A DNA stretch of 64,000 bases, from contig CP154954.1 of the NCBI GenBank assembly GCA_039621445.1, positions 25,618,954-25,682,953 on the forward strand, read 5' to 3'. Origin of the DNA: Euglena gracilis. Taxonomy: Eukaryota > Euglenida > Euglenophyceae > Euglenales. A program made the translations under genes and the position numbers. The notes under the pieces were generated by a model, which saw only the letters and a list, made by a program, of their open reading frames with translations, was not told the DNA's origin and made no database searches. Shown piece by piece: positions 11,649-23,758 of this stretch; position 1 is the first letter of the stretch; every line of letters begins with the position of its first letter.

Positions 11649-11860
11649 TTACTGGACGGAGAAGGTGATCGCCGTGAGGACGCAGGTGTTCAGCTGCGGG
11701 AAGCGGACCGGGCGACACCCCTCCCCATGTCTCCCAGTGCTCTCACCTGTGTGGGTTTCCCTGCCGGACGAATCCATCCCGTCTCCGTCCGTTCCTGCCG
11801 TGTCGGCCCAGGGGGTCGGGACCCCCGAACGGCCGACCCCGTCCACCGCTGTTCGGCAAA
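11649..11860 (-). CDS. 3' end of an unknown gene: two exons, 53-bp intron
   Basis: The last exon (11649-11693) reads LNTCVLTAITFSVQ then TAA, and almost every codon ends in G or C. It is preceded by a textbook acceptor (ccgcttcccgcag), and the upstream exon ends with CACACAG|GTGAGAGC, giving a 53-bp GT-AG intron at 11694-11746 with matching phase 0. The upstream exon (11747 to about 11860) ends ...RTETGWIRPAGKPTQ. Further upstream a stretch near 11.95-12.0 kb (RPCPALWTIGTRDGASLDLQ, after a ccttccgcag acceptor) may be another exon. Function is unknown: no family recognised. The C-terminal strand-like hydrophobic ending is the only visible feature. Confidence 0.55.
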
Positions 11861-12199
11861 CCTCGGCTCCGGGTCCCCCCCCCCCGAACCCCCGTCCCCG
11901 TCGCGCACTGCGGCCCCTCCCCGCCCCCTCCTTGCAAGTCAAGGCTGGCCCCGTCGCGGGTCCCGATCGTCCACAGAGCCGGGCACGGCCGCCTGCGGAA
12001 GGCCAGGGGCTGGCCGTCCCCTCCCCAGGCCGGGGTGGGCTGGCCAGGGGAGGCATTGGCACCAGCCAGCCCAGCCTCATCCTGGCCCTCGGGACCTCCC
12101 AGCCCGGATAGTGGAGCCAACTCAACCCCGCCCGATTGTCGGCGGACCTCAAACCAACGCTGCTGCGGGGAACCCACGCCCAAGGGGCTACTGAACGTC

Positions 12200-13300
12200 A
12201 AGGAAGGACGCAAGGAAAGGAAGCAACCAAATGAAAGACTGTCAGCGCAGTGCCATTCTTTTCCAGTTGAGATGTGTTTGCTCTTCGATCATTGCTTCAA
12301 GGGACATGCATCTTTCCTTCAGGGTGTGCCTGCCCCTCCTTTTGGAACCAGGCAATCAATCCCTCAGTCATTGGCCGACCCCACCTCACCACCCAACCCA
12401 AGTGGTGTTTGGTTTCTTCAGGATGACTGACTGTTTTTTGTTCTAAACCCCCCTCCCTCCCTGCCCGAATGCACCAGGATTTTGAGGAGGGGGTATTTTC
12501 TTCATATTTTGTAGTCAGATTTCCGTGTATCGCAGAGTTTCCGACCCCAGGGACTTCAGACTGATTGGGTTTTCAGAAAGGGTGACTTGCTGCTTTTTGG
12601 AAGCGTGTAAGTACCACTGGAACAAAAACGTTTTTGTTGGCCACTCAGTCTAACTTTAAGCAGCCACTCAGTAATTGCAATGAAATCCGAATGTAAGCAA
12701 CCCGCATTTGATTTGGTTTTTTTTTGTGGATTGTGGTGGGCAAATCAGGTCCCATCTGCCGGGTCGGACAAAACCCTGTCCGATACCCCTTCCCAGGAGT
12801 CCAGTGTCTCAGACAGCTTTATCCCCCAAAAAAGCGAGCTTTGCTTATTCCCGGAAGGGTCACCTGTCACCTGTTTTATCAAACCGGTGGAGAAGGAATG
12901 GAAGGGTTTCGCACATTTTGTAGGAGCTCCAAAGGAACCGAACATTTTCAATTTTCGAGCGCGATGGTCGGAAGTCACACCAAACACCAAGCGGCAAGCG
13001 GTGGGTGGGCCCCATCGCCACTCCGGAAAAACGTTGGACACCCTTTGAAAGTGGCCCGCCATCATTTAGCCGCCCCAATCCGACTGAACCTCGCAAACTC
13101 CGGGGTGTCCTTCTTTGAGCAAGACTTGGGCTGGGCCAGCTCCATCGGCCAACTGCCGACGATGGCAACTTGTTGTGCCTGCTGTGGAAAGGGGTGGCTG
13201 AAATGGGTTCTAGCACGAATGGGTCTAACACCCACGAAATGGGTCTAACACAAAGCGAGGGGTTGCAGGTTTCTCATGCTCAGGGACAACAAGGCGGCTC
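12200..13300. other. unassigned stretch with one weak open frame
   Basis: A 122-codon frame (12680-13048, plus) is open without long G/C runs, but codon use is not biased as in the better exons here. No domain is recognised. A donor-like GTGAGT occurs at about 13467 after a GC-rich segment whose frame cannot be fixed. Confidence 0.2.
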
Positions 13301-13555
13301 GGCTGCCAGAACCCTCACTTATCCTTGGCAATGCACAGGCACCAATGGCTCCCCCGTTCATGTTCCGCCGGTTCTCCGGTGCCCTACCCCCGTTCGCTCT
13401 TCTCATCCTCCCAGCGCCACGCCATCCCATCCCCTCCGACTGATCCCTACCGTCCAGCTGCCCAGCTCCGTGAGTACAATGGACAATGGATGGCCCAAGG
13501 GAGGTCTCTGCCCAACCTTGTTCGGTGGTAGCCTCGTGATTTGGATGGTGGGGGA

Positions 13556-13689
13556 TACGGGTTTTCTGAAACTGGAGGAGTCCATACCATGGGGGCGGGG
13601 GGGGGGGGCAGCCAGCCAGCACCTGCTTTCCGGCCAGCACCTTTCAGCCGGCCCATGGGACCTCTTTGACCCATTTAAGAAAACCCCTG
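13556..13689 (+). mobile_element. family E-like remnant
   Basis: The right end TTTAAGAAAACCCCTG matches E, and a degenerate left end TACGGGTTTTCTGAAA is present. The interior has ccagccagcac repeats. The flanks (gtggggga and gcggcgca) do not match, so there is no TSD. Confidence 0.5.
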
Positions 13690-15646
13690 GCGGCGCAGGG
13701 CGAGAATGTAGTATGGTTCAGCTTGCCCATGGACTGGTCATTCTTTTTTTTGGTACACGTGGAGATGTGACGCCCACACAAAACATGCAAAATGTGCCCC
13801 CCAAGGTGGGGATCCTTCAAGCCTGTATCCTTGTGGTTGGCCTCAGCTGGCTGAGGCCATTTGGCACCCCCCAAAGGCGCTCACACCTGAGGGGGGCTTC
13901 TTCCCGGTTTACTTTCTAGTTTACGAGCTTCTTTCATCAGCCTTGGTTCCTCAAAGGTCAGGTATTGTCTTTAACTGGCGATCTCGGCCCCATCCGGGTT
14001 TTTTGAAGTTGGACCCCCGGGGAGCAGGGTGTGTGGGTCAGCCAGCCCCCTCCTCTCCCCCCCCAGTGTGTGTTTGTCCCGCCAGAGGCAGGGCCTTGGC
14101 CATTTTTTGGCCTTTTTTCTTCGTGAAGCGACGAAAAAAATCTGGTCCTAAAATTGACTCGGGACCCCGGTCCCCCCAGGAGGATAGGGGTCATATATCA
14201 AGACTGACTGGTTTTGGCTCCAGACCCTTATGGGTGGTGGGTCGGGGGGGGTGTTGACCACCCCACCCCCATCCTGGTGGTGGGGGGGGGGGTGACCGAC
14301 CCGTTCCGTATTTTCAGAGGCGCCGATTTTTTGGTCAAAATTTTATTTGGTGACAAAGGAATTGTCTTTGAGCGGGTGCCATGGTGGGTAGGGGGGTTCG
14401 ACCCACCCCTCTACCCCCCACGAGGCCTTTCTGTCCAGCCCTGGGAATGACTGAAAGTGGCCAACTGGCTCCGAAGGTACCGGAATTTTTTTGTGTTTTT
14501 TTCCAAAATTTATTGATTTTAGGCCATTTTTGGGCGAGTGGCCAGAGTGACCAACTCCTCCCCCGGGTGCGAGGGAGGAGGTGGGTGACTGGTTTCCAAA
14601 AAGTGACTGACTTGTTTTTTGAAAGTGGAAAGTGACCCCTCCCCAGCAGAGGCTCGGTTAGCAATGGCATGGTAGGGTCCCCCCCTTGGCAGGTGGGGAC
14701 CCCCCTTCCCGGGTCCGAAAAAATTCCCTGCCCCCATGCTTTTTCCCCCCTTTTTTTGTGCTAATCCCACCGAAACCTTTGCTTATGTTAATTTGGATCA
14801 CCCCAATATGGTTGCCTCCCCCCCCCAACTTTATATTTCATTGTGGCCCTGGCCAAGCACCCCGAGAGAGGTGACTCAACAACACAGGGTCCCGGATGTG
14901 GCAATCGCAGGATGGCGGGGGTCGGGGGAACTGGGTGGCTAAGGCAGCAACCCTTCTCATTGTGTTCCCAAACGCCTCCGATGGACCGCCAACCAAGTCG
15001 CCCAGAATTTGCACTGGTCCCTTCCTTGCACAACTTTTCACCTGCACCGCACTCGCTCGGCCGATTCACAGCCCACGCTGAGTTTTACGGTGTTGCCTTA
15101 AGAATTAAACCCTCCGGGGGGGGGGGGTGCCTGACAGAACAGAAGACCCCCCAGGGAGGTGGTTTCGGGCACCTGGCCAAGTGAGTGCACACAGGCACTC
15201 TTGGTAAGCCGAAGGCACCTGAAGGCCTGAAATGGTCCATTTTGGGGCAAATTTCTGCCCACCATCAGACAGGCATTTCAGGGCACTCCGAGACCTTTGC
15301 CCCTTCAGAGCTGGTAAAGTTCAGCCTGGCACGGACATCCCACGCACACGCTACGCAACCGCACACTCGCATTCGCAAGAACACACCCCGCGCATATCGG
15401 TACTTTGCTGCCCGCCTTCCTTTTGTGATGCGGCTCACCAACAGAGCACCACCAGCATCAGGACGAGGGGGCAATGGCCTTGTTGTTCGTAAATGGCAGG
15501 GCGGAAGTCTCCCCTTTTTGGGTGCATTTCTGTGTGTACTTTTTTTTCCGTCAACTAGAGCCAGCGGCACGCAATGCCCCTCCTTTTTTGTTGAAAGTCA
15601 TATGCCGGCCCTTCCTGCTAAATTGTGTTCGAGGTACCTCCCCCCC

Positions 15647-15812
15647 CCCCTTGTCGTTGACACGGCGTGTCGTTGACACACCCCCTGTGTCAACGACATT
15701 TTTCTGGAACACTACCTATTGAATCACAGTGACATTGGCATGGCGTGTCGTTGACACCCCCCCCCGTGTCAACGGCACTCTCCTGGAACATTGGCGTGTC
15801 AACGACAAGGGG
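15647..15812. mobile_element. small inverted-repeat element, family L
   Basis: The outer ends CCCCTTGTCGTTGACACG and CGTGTCAACGACAAGGGG are perfect 18-bp inverted repeats. Two inner tgtcgttgacac/gtgtcaacg(a/g)c pairs make nested stems. A shorter relative is at 35649-35740. No coding capacity. It could be a foldback element; no TSD is readable in the poly-C flank. Confidence 0.6.
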
Positions 15813-15965
15813 TGGGGGTATATACCCCCCCAGACGCTTGCCCCCCCCCCTCAAGATGGCCTTCGGCCTTAATTTGTGATAGTGTGTGTGCCCCCTCAGC
15901 AAACCCGTTTCCAGAGCCACCCACCTTCTGCTTAACCCCCCAAATATAACCCCGGGGGGTCCGAC

Positions 15966-16372
15966 CAGGGTTCGATATAAGGAGGGCGTACATGGTTTAG
16001 GTGGGGGGTGTCCCCCCCACCCCCCCCCCCTCCTGGCCCGCAGGGGGGGTCCGGACCCCCCCCCCCCCCCCCACCTGCAAGGGGGGGTCCGGACCGACCC
16101 TCGGGGGGTACCCGGGACCCCCCCCCAAAAAGGGTCAATTTTTTCCTCCGGCGCTTCGCGCCGAAATTTTTTTGCATTTTTGGCCAATTTTTGCCCAAAA
16201 AGTGCCCAAAATGGCACTTTTGGTCGTTTTGGGGGGGTCAAAATTTTTCGGTCACCCTGACCGCGCCACTGTTTAGGTGGGGGGGGGGTGTCCCCCCCAC
16301 CCCCCCCTCCTGGCCCGCAGGGGGGGGGGGGGCCAGACCACCCCCCCCCTCCTCTCCTTATATCGAACCCTG
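15966..16372 (+). mobile_element. hAT-like MITE, family A (copy 2)
   Basis: The ends are CAGGGTTCGATATAAGGAG and CTCCTTATATCGAACCCTG, a perfect inverted pair. A perfect TSD, GGTCCGAC, lies at 15958-15965 and 16373-16380. The interior is colinear with copy 1, including the tttgcatttttgg and gcgcttcgcgcc landmarks and expanded homopolymer runs. Confidence 0.93.
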
Positions 16373-16421
16373 GGTCCGACTTTGGGGTCCGACCTATAAC
16401 CCCCCCACAGACAACACCAGG

Positions 16422-16760
16422 GGCAAGCCTTTTCTTAAGCATTCGCAGTACCGCCTGGGGGGGGTGGACTGCAGCTAGCCCAGTAGTGGACCCTCCCCCC
16501 CGGGGGGGGGGGTTCGCTAGCAGGGCTGGCTAGTGGAAAATTATTTTGCAATGACCAGCGGAAAAGGCAAAAAAAATTTTGGGACCCATAAATGGCTTAA
16601 AAAAAAGCCCATTTTTGGACATTTTGGGGTTTCTTTGGAAGAAAATCAGCCAAAAACCACATTAAAACCCTCATTTCCACTTCAGCACACAGCACCAGGA
16701 ATTTTTTTCCCAGTCGGGGGGACCCCAGAACCCCACCCCCGGGGGGGGGTCTAGCTACCC
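16422..16760 (-). mobile_element. family F remnant
   Basis: It starts CAAGCCTTTTCTTAAGC, a diverged inverse F end, followed by F-type text (ggactgcagctagccc, gctagcagggctggctagtgg). It runs into the 17-bp minisatellite without a right terminus. Confidence 0.5.
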
Positions 16761-16764
16761 GCGC

Positions 16765-17240
16765 CCCCCCGGGCAATTGACGCCCCCGGGCAATTGACGC
16801 CCCCGGGCAATTGTCGCCCCCGGGCAATTGTCACCCCTGGCTGTGCCGGCCAATTTGTCACCCCGGGAAATTGTCACCCCCTTCCGTGCTGCCCAATTTG
16901 TCACCCCCATTTGCAGTATTTCATTGTGAACTTTCTTTTCACCGACAACTCGATTGATCTTCTATTTCGATACAACGTGCTGAGAATTTTTGCATACCAT
17001 ACACTCTGTACAATATCACGACCATAGCTGCAGTTTTCCTGTGTTCATTTGTGTTTCGATGGTGTTCTTGGTCATTTGGATTAAATGTGACTTACATGGG
17101 TGGGCAATTGACGCCCCCGGGCAATTGACGCCCCCGGGCAATTGTCACCCCCCTATGTGCTGGCCAAATTGTCACCCCGGGAAATTGTCACCCCCCTCTG
17201 TGCTGCCCAATTTGTCACGCGACAATTGCCCAGGGGGGGG
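16765..17240. repeat. duplicated 17-bp minisatellite (gggcaattgacgccccc)
   Basis: Tandem 17-bp units with gggcaattg(a/t)cgcccc occur at 16771-16840 and again at 17102-17150. Each array is followed by the same diverged tail (gccaatttgtcaccccggg, aaattgtcacccccc, tgctgcccaatttgtcac). About 180 bp of unrelated AT-rich DNA separates the two composite blocks, so the whole unit is a direct duplication. Confidence 0.75.
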
Positions 17241-18307
17241 GGGGCGGGTAGTCCATTTTTCCAGTATCCAGCAAGATGGCCAGATAGCCAGTGGTCCCCC
17301 CTCGGGGGATTTTTTGGATTTGGTGCGACCTTCATGGACGGTTTTTGTATTTGAAGAGATGGGCAATGAAACGTTTTTCAGCTGGAAAACAACCAAGCAT
17401 CATAAAATCTGAAATATTCTTAAGGCGAGAGGAAACAGCATTTTTTATGCATTTCCCGGCGCGCAGTACCAAAAGAAATTTTCGCTGTTTTTTTTCATCC
17501 CAAAATCCCAAAAATATTTCCGACCTACAACCCCCCCCCCAAAAAAAATATAATAATATAATAAAAATATGATCCCCCCCCCCTTGTAATTGGGGAGGGG
17601 GCTTACTTCCACCTTTTTTTTTTTACCGAAAACTCAAAAGATTTTGTGGAGCTTTTTGAAAGAAAAAAATATAAATAAATATATGTTATTATTATTATTA
17701 TTTATAATATATTGAGAGAGTTTTTTTTGGAAAAAAATTCCAGCCAGCCAGCATCAGCCAGCCAGCCGTCCATCCCTGACCTTCCCCCCTTGCCCAAGAG
17801 ATGGAAATGTTCTAATGTCCTAATGTGCCATTGACACAGCGGCTGTGCCGCGTACAGACTGGCCAACGTCGCAGTATTTCAGTGTAAAAAAACAACCTCG
17901 GGTGCGCCCTGGAAATGTTCCTTTGACATGGGGTGTGCTGTGGGCCAAGTGGATGCAGCCCCCCCCCTTGGGGTCAAAAATGGGTGACTGGTTCTCAAGA
18001 GTGATTGGTTTTGATATTCAAAATTGACCCCCCGAGGTAAGAGGTTCTGGGGACATTGAAAGCCTCCCCCCTAGCTCAGGCAAAATGGCTCAAAATGAAC
18101 GAATTTTGTAGATTTTCAAAAAATCGGCCTTTTTGGAACAGATGGGCCATTTTTACTGACTCCTGGACGACCCCCCCCCCAGGGGGTTGGGCCAAAAGCC
18201 AGTCAACGCCCCCCCCCCCAAAGCCAGTCAACGACCCCCCCCCAAAAGCCAAAAGGCGAGCCACCATTAAACGATATGGTATGACCCAGAAACACCTCTC
18301 TAGCTCA

Positions 18308-18349
18308 CATTATTATTATTATTATTATAATATTTATTTATTTATTTTT

Positions 18350-18380
<31 letters not shown>

Positions 18381-18385
18381 TTTTT

Positions 18386-18420
<35 letters not shown>

Positions 18421-18422
18421 TT
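18308..18422. repeat. (TTTA)n microsatellite
   Basis: A tract of ttattt/attt tetranucleotide repeats, preceded by a short (att)n run. Confidence 0.9.
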
Positions 18423-19309
18423 GTGTTGTTTTGAAGAACGTTTTTGTTCCAGCATGAGTTTAGCCCCACTTGCTCCACTGCCATCCCCCCCAGCCTGCCA
18501 CTGCTGACATTCTTTTCGTCTTTACGCGCCCTGTGGCCCGCCACTACCCCCAGGGTTCCACATTAATAGGGTGTCGAGAGCTAGGATGGGTGGGGGTGTC
18601 CAGCACAATGCCCGACAATACCCTCCCATTTCCTGGACCACTGGTTTTTTTTTACGTCTTCTGAATGTGGGGTTCCGACAATCTCCGGCAACTTCCAACA
18701 GTTTCTGAAAGGATCAGTGAGGAAATAGAGAAAGACATTGTAACAATAAGCAAAACAATCCCACTGAGGTAACTTTGCTCGAAAATGGGAATTATCTTCG
18801 TAGCAGGCTGCGGTGTTGGAGCAGAAAGAAGTTGGCCGGTGCTATCATTTTGGTGGGTAGCCACCGAGCAGCCTTGCTCGGTTGCATTCTGCACCACGCT
18901 TTGTTCGCCTCGGAGCAAACCCCTCCGGATAATGTTTCCAGAATCCACCCCCTTTGTTCGAGCCCACCCCCTCCTTTACCGGGAGGAGGTTCCACACTAA
19001 AAACCCTTGGCAAACCCCCAAGTTCATTCGCATTCAGGAGGGCGGTGCCCAAAATTGGCCCGGCCAACCATCCCGCCCCATCCTTGGCCCATCCTCCCAC
19101 CCCAATGTGGCCAATGTCAGACCCTGACTGCGCCCCGTCGCCCGGCCCGGGCCCCCCGCGCCTCGCTTTGCCTGCGCTGCGGTGGGGCGCCCGGGGGGGG
19201 GGAGGGGAGGACTGAGGTGGCTGATCTCCCACGTGATAAGAGGTGCGCTGATCTGCGTACGCGTGTGTGCAAATTGCCCACGTTTCCCGGGTTTCTTTGG
19301 TTCCGGGTC

Positions 19310-19600
19310 CAAGTTTCTATATTGCTGAACACCACCTTCTGTGATGACCAAGAAATGGCCGAAAATGGCCGAAAATGGGCCAAAAGCAACAAAAGCGACC
19401 AAAAGCAGCCAACGTAGCCAAAAAGGGCCAAGGGTGGCCAAAATGGCAGAAAACATCCAATAGTGGCCAAAGAATACCCACGTCGCCCTGCATCGCCCTG
19501 AATCGGCAGACATCGAAACCTGCCTTTGACCAGCAAAAACACTGCACCCCTGGCCATTTTTGGCCATTTTGGTCACATTTTTCATTTTGTTTATTTTTGC
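19310..19600. repeat. 'ggccaaaa' low-complexity stretch
   Basis: Irregular repeats of 'gaaaatgggcc', 'aaaagc' and 'ggccaaaa', similar in texture to MITE interiors and family G, without definable ends. Confidence 0.4.
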
Positions 19601-20984
19601 ACTGTTCGAAACAGGGCGGGAGAAAAAAAAGTGGTCAAAAGCAGAATTTGACCTTTTTTGGTTGCGTATGGCCAGTTTCGGGCTGCTTTGGTGACTGTCG
19701 AAACAATGGCTGTGCAGAGTGCAAATGCCCCACGCCAATTGCTTGTTAACTTTGTGAGATCGGCCACCTGAGTGGGACGTATGTGTGGCTCGGCCGTGTT
19801 CCACAGCCCCCGAATCTCCGCTGTCGGGCCTCCCCGTCCCCAGGGATTTCTTCCCAAAGGTGGACCATTCAAAATCCAGGGCTACACCTCAGGCAATGAC
19901 TTGGGGGGACGCAAAAATCATCAGGTAAAGATCTAGTTCCCACCGCCACCAACTCCAACTGAAACCTCCACTTGCAAAGCTGGAACCCACCCCAGCCAGC
20001 TGGGGATTCTCATAATTCCTTTTTTTTTGTTTCAAATTGGGGCCGACTATCCTTTTAATGACATTGTTGGATGAGTTTACGTTCAATCTACATTCATAAG
20101 AGTAACATTTTGCAGCAAATTTGACATGGCTTGGAAAGGTGGGACATGTGGACCTACAAAGAAATTTCTTCGATAATGCTCGGACCCTTGGTTGAAAACT
20201 GAGGGGGGGGGGGCTCACTATTCGGAAAAGTGGTCGAAAACCAGATAGTAGCCTCCGGGGCTATTATTCAGGGGGGGGGGGCTTATTCGTGTTGTTGTTT
20301 TTTTGGGGCATTTTAACCCATTAACCATTTGGGGGGGGTTCATAAGTGGGGGGGTTTACTCCCCAACCAAAATTGCTCCATCTCCAGCCTGTGGTGACGG
20401 ATGCCACGATGCTTATTTTGCCAAGCGTCGTTTGCACACTCCTGAGCAGATTCAACTATTTATGTTGGGATTCCTGGGGACCAAGTAAAAAACTATTTTT
20501 TGTGCAAATTTTGGTTGAAGTTGGAGTTGAGGATTTCGAAATTTGTGGTGCTGCAAAGGAGCACAAGCTCTTGAAGAAGATTGGGTCTTGCCCCAAGCAT
20601 TGTGGCCAAATGTCACACACGCCAAATGCTTCAAAGATCAAGAAGTTCTTTCTTATTTGCAAGAACTTCCCAGGTTGTAGACCATTTGGCAATCCTCTAA
20701 GGACAGTGTTCAAAGTTTGCGGTGGTGTGTTGTACATTTTTTTTTCATCGTGACATGAGGAAATTTCACCAGGTGATGGACCGAAAGTTCCAAACTGAAC
20801 ATCCCCTGCAAGAAATGCAAGCATTGAAAATTTCTGTGTATGGGTAAATGTGCATTTTTCCCATATTTAGAAAGGAAACCATTTGGCATCTTTGTGGGCA
20901 TGGTCGGTACAAGTTTTGGTGCAGGAAAACCGGTGTGACCCAGCATCGAAACACATGATTTGCATTTCAGTGCATGAAGAACCA

Positions 20985-21245
20985 TGCAGAGTGCATGGTT
21001 GATTGGTTGCTTCCATTTTTGTCGTCATCGGCTCCAAAGCTGTGCAAAAAAAATGTTAGGTGAATTGGGGTGTGCTTATGTGGTCACAATTTACGTTGTT
21101 TTGCATATGCACATCATTTTAGCTTGTTTATTGCTAATTTTTGTTGAAGTGCAGTTTTTAGCAGTTTTTTTAGCAGTTTTTTGCAGTTTTTTGCAGTTTT
21201 TTTTTGCAATGCAGTTTTTGACCGGCCCGTGTGCAGTGTCTCCCC
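20985..21245 (+). repeat. dispersed repeat family K (copy 1) with 'gcagtttttt' tandem core
   Basis: This matches 27240-27470 in order: caaagctgtgcaaa, aggtgaattgggg, gttttgcatatgcacac, ttgaagtgcagttttt, several 'gcagtttttt' 10-mers, then gaccg(g)cccgtgtgcagt. A third array of the 10-mer lies at 25722-25850. Confidence 0.7.
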
Positions 21246-21484
21246 CCCGCCATCATTCTGGGAAAGAAAGAGCACCAGCGCTGACCCCTGCCCAAGGTCG
21301 TCAAACAGCTGGTCTTTAGCAGGGTGGTCCCCAGTCTCCAGCCACCACCGGGACCTCAGAATCCCTCACCCCACACACACACTCTCTCTCCACTCCCGAC
21401 GTGCCTGGTGCCAGTTCAACGAATCAGAAGCCTCCTTCCCAGCCCTGGAGGGTCGAGTGGCGCGGTGGGCTCGTTGACCCCCCC

Positions 21485-21660
21485 CTCAGCAGCGCCTCTG
21501 CCTGTGTCCCTGTCAGATGGGCGATTGCTGTACCTCCGGTGGTGGGTTTCCTTCCCCGCGCCACCCGGCAACGCCACTGACAACAAGTGTCTTGCACCCG
21601 CATTGCGTACGCCACTGATCAGGAAGAGGTCGGAGAACACAGTCCCGGTGCAAAATGGGA
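21485..21660 (+). CDS. exon candidate, unknown product
   Basis: A frame with mostly G/C third positions reads ...SLSDGRLLYLRWWVSFPAP and ends ...KRSENTVPVQNGTG just before the nested MITE pair at 21661. It has no stop inside, while the opposite strand is also partly open. Splice sites are not fixed. Function unknown. Confidence 0.3.
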
Positions 21661-22098
21661 CAGGGGCAGGGGTTTTTTTTTTAGTCTTGGACCCCCTCCC
21701 CCGGGGGGAGGGGGGGGAGGGGGGGTGGGTATATCTTTTTCAGCGCCGAAGGCGCCGAAAATTTTGAAAAAGGTGCTATTTTTAGCATTTTCGGGCAAAA
21801 GTGGTGGGTCCCCCGGGACCCCCCCCCCCTCCCCCGGGGGGGGGGCCCCCCCAGGGGGTGGGGGGGTGGGTGCCGGCCCCCTCCCCCCCTCCCCCCCCCA
21901 GTTTTAAAAAAGCCCCTGGACAGGGGTTCGGTGGAAGGAGGGTTCAGGTGGGAGATTCTTGGTGTCATTTTGGCCACTCCAATGTGTAGGTGGCTGGGGG
22001 GTGGGTGGGGGGGGGGGTGTTTCCTCACCCCCCCTTGACTAAAAAAAAATTGACTGAAGGAGGGGTCTGCCCCCCACCTGCCTTTATATTGCACCCTG
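21661..22098 (+). mobile_element. family A-like MITE carrying a nested D element
   Basis: With D (21667-21918) and one TSD copy removed, the element begins CAGGGGTTCGGTGGAAGGAG and ends CTTTATATTGCACCCTG. The flanks AAATGGGA (21653-21660) and GGATGGGA (22099-22106) match at 6/8, consistent with an aged 8-bp TSD. Confidence 0.7.
21667..21918 (+). mobile_element. hAT-like MITE, family D (copy 1)
   Basis: The ends are CAGGGGTTTTTTTTTTAGTC and AGTTTTAAAAAAGCCCCTG. A perfect TSD, GACAGGGG, lies at 21659-21666 and 21919-21926. The core is gcgccgaaggcgccgaaaat, flanked by G/C homopolymers. Confidence 0.9.
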
Positions 22099-23550
22099 GG
22101 ATGGGACCATCCCACGCTGGGACCATACCATATTGTTTGGTGGTAGTGTGTCACACTGCTGGGAGACTGCCCTGTTTTTCAAGAAAGTTATTGGGTTTTG
22201 GACCTCATTGGGGCCAATGATGAAGCGTGGCCAACCGGGCACCGAAGGCGTCAAAAAAATTTTGAATTTTGAAGAAATGGTGAACTGGTGAAAGCCGGTG
22301 CATTTTGACCCATTTTGGGCGAACCGATTGCACAAGTTTCCAAAAAGAAACTGGCCTTGGCTTAGGGTTCAAGATATCGATTTTTCCAAAATACCTCGAA
22401 ACCTATTGGTTTGGTTTGGTTTATTAGCTCTTGGAAGGCACACGTCTGCTTGCTCTGGTGAGCAGCAATGTTTGTGGCACAAATGATGAAACATTGGAGA
22501 TTTGGAAGCATGGGGGAAAAGTGACTGGAGTGGCAAGGGTTGCGGACCCCATTTGGGGGGGGGATCGGAAGTGGGTCACCGGTTTGATGACTCGATGTTT
22601 TTTGAAACAGAAACTGGGCCTCGGTAAGCAGTCATATACACTCACTGGATTTTTTCAAAAAGTTTTGGGTTTGCATATTTTTTCCCCCACTCAATCACGC
22701 AGAGCATGCAGTGCTGCACACGGTACAACACAGTGTTGAAGCATTTCCTACGTAGGATGTTGGTTGGTTGGTAAGTCTCATTCCAGCAAACCATTGCGGG
22801 GGCTCCACTGCTGCAGACGCCGTTGCAGCCATGCCAGGGAAGCCCTCAGACCAAGCGGTATATAAAAGGGATGGGGGTGGCAAGAAATAAAGACAGGGAA
22901 TTCATGCTTTGTTTTGCTTTCCAAGTCCGATTTTTTTCTCCCCCCATGAGCCTCTGCCGCTGCAATTTTAGCGACGGCCATGTCCTTGTACAGCCATCAC
23001 TCGAAGGGTTTCAAGTCTCAGTTTCAGTCCTGGGGTGCCCCCTCTTCTTTTTGGGCAGTGGGAAATGCGGTCGCTGATTTATGTGTGAAGCCTGGAGTCA
23101 CAGCACGGGGAAAACAGTGCCCAAGACATGGATTGCAGGGCGGTCCATAAGAGTCCATAAGACTTTTTCCCCCTGAAGGACTTGGCAAGCACTTGGTATT
23201 TTGGTGGTGTTTCCGCGATGTTGGTGGTATTGTCCGGAATTGTCACCGGTGGTCATTTCTTTTGGGTTGGGGTTTCTATTCGGGGGGGGGGGGGTAAATG
23301 CCCAAATAATACACCCCCAGGATATGTTTTTTGGGGTCTGACAGAATCAAACAAAAAAATGTTATTTGATGCTTCTGGGGCGGGAAGTAAGGATAATATA
23401 ATAATTATGTCGATCAGGGGGGGACCCAGAAGCTACACAAACGATGGGACAGGGACAACAATGGGTGGTTTATTTTTTTTATAAGTTAGCGAAAACCCTC
23501 TGTATGACAAGGTTGGGTGACTTTTATTTCTGTGTGTGTATTTGCGTATG

Positions 23551-23758
<208 letters not shown>

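Noticed and set aside
13170-13919. 249-codon plus-strand frame
   Set aside because: It runs through an E-type MITE remnant and G-runs with no codon bias.
16765-17240. CRISPR-like array
   Set aside because: The repeats are directly tandem with no unique spacers, and the genome is clearly eukaryotic.
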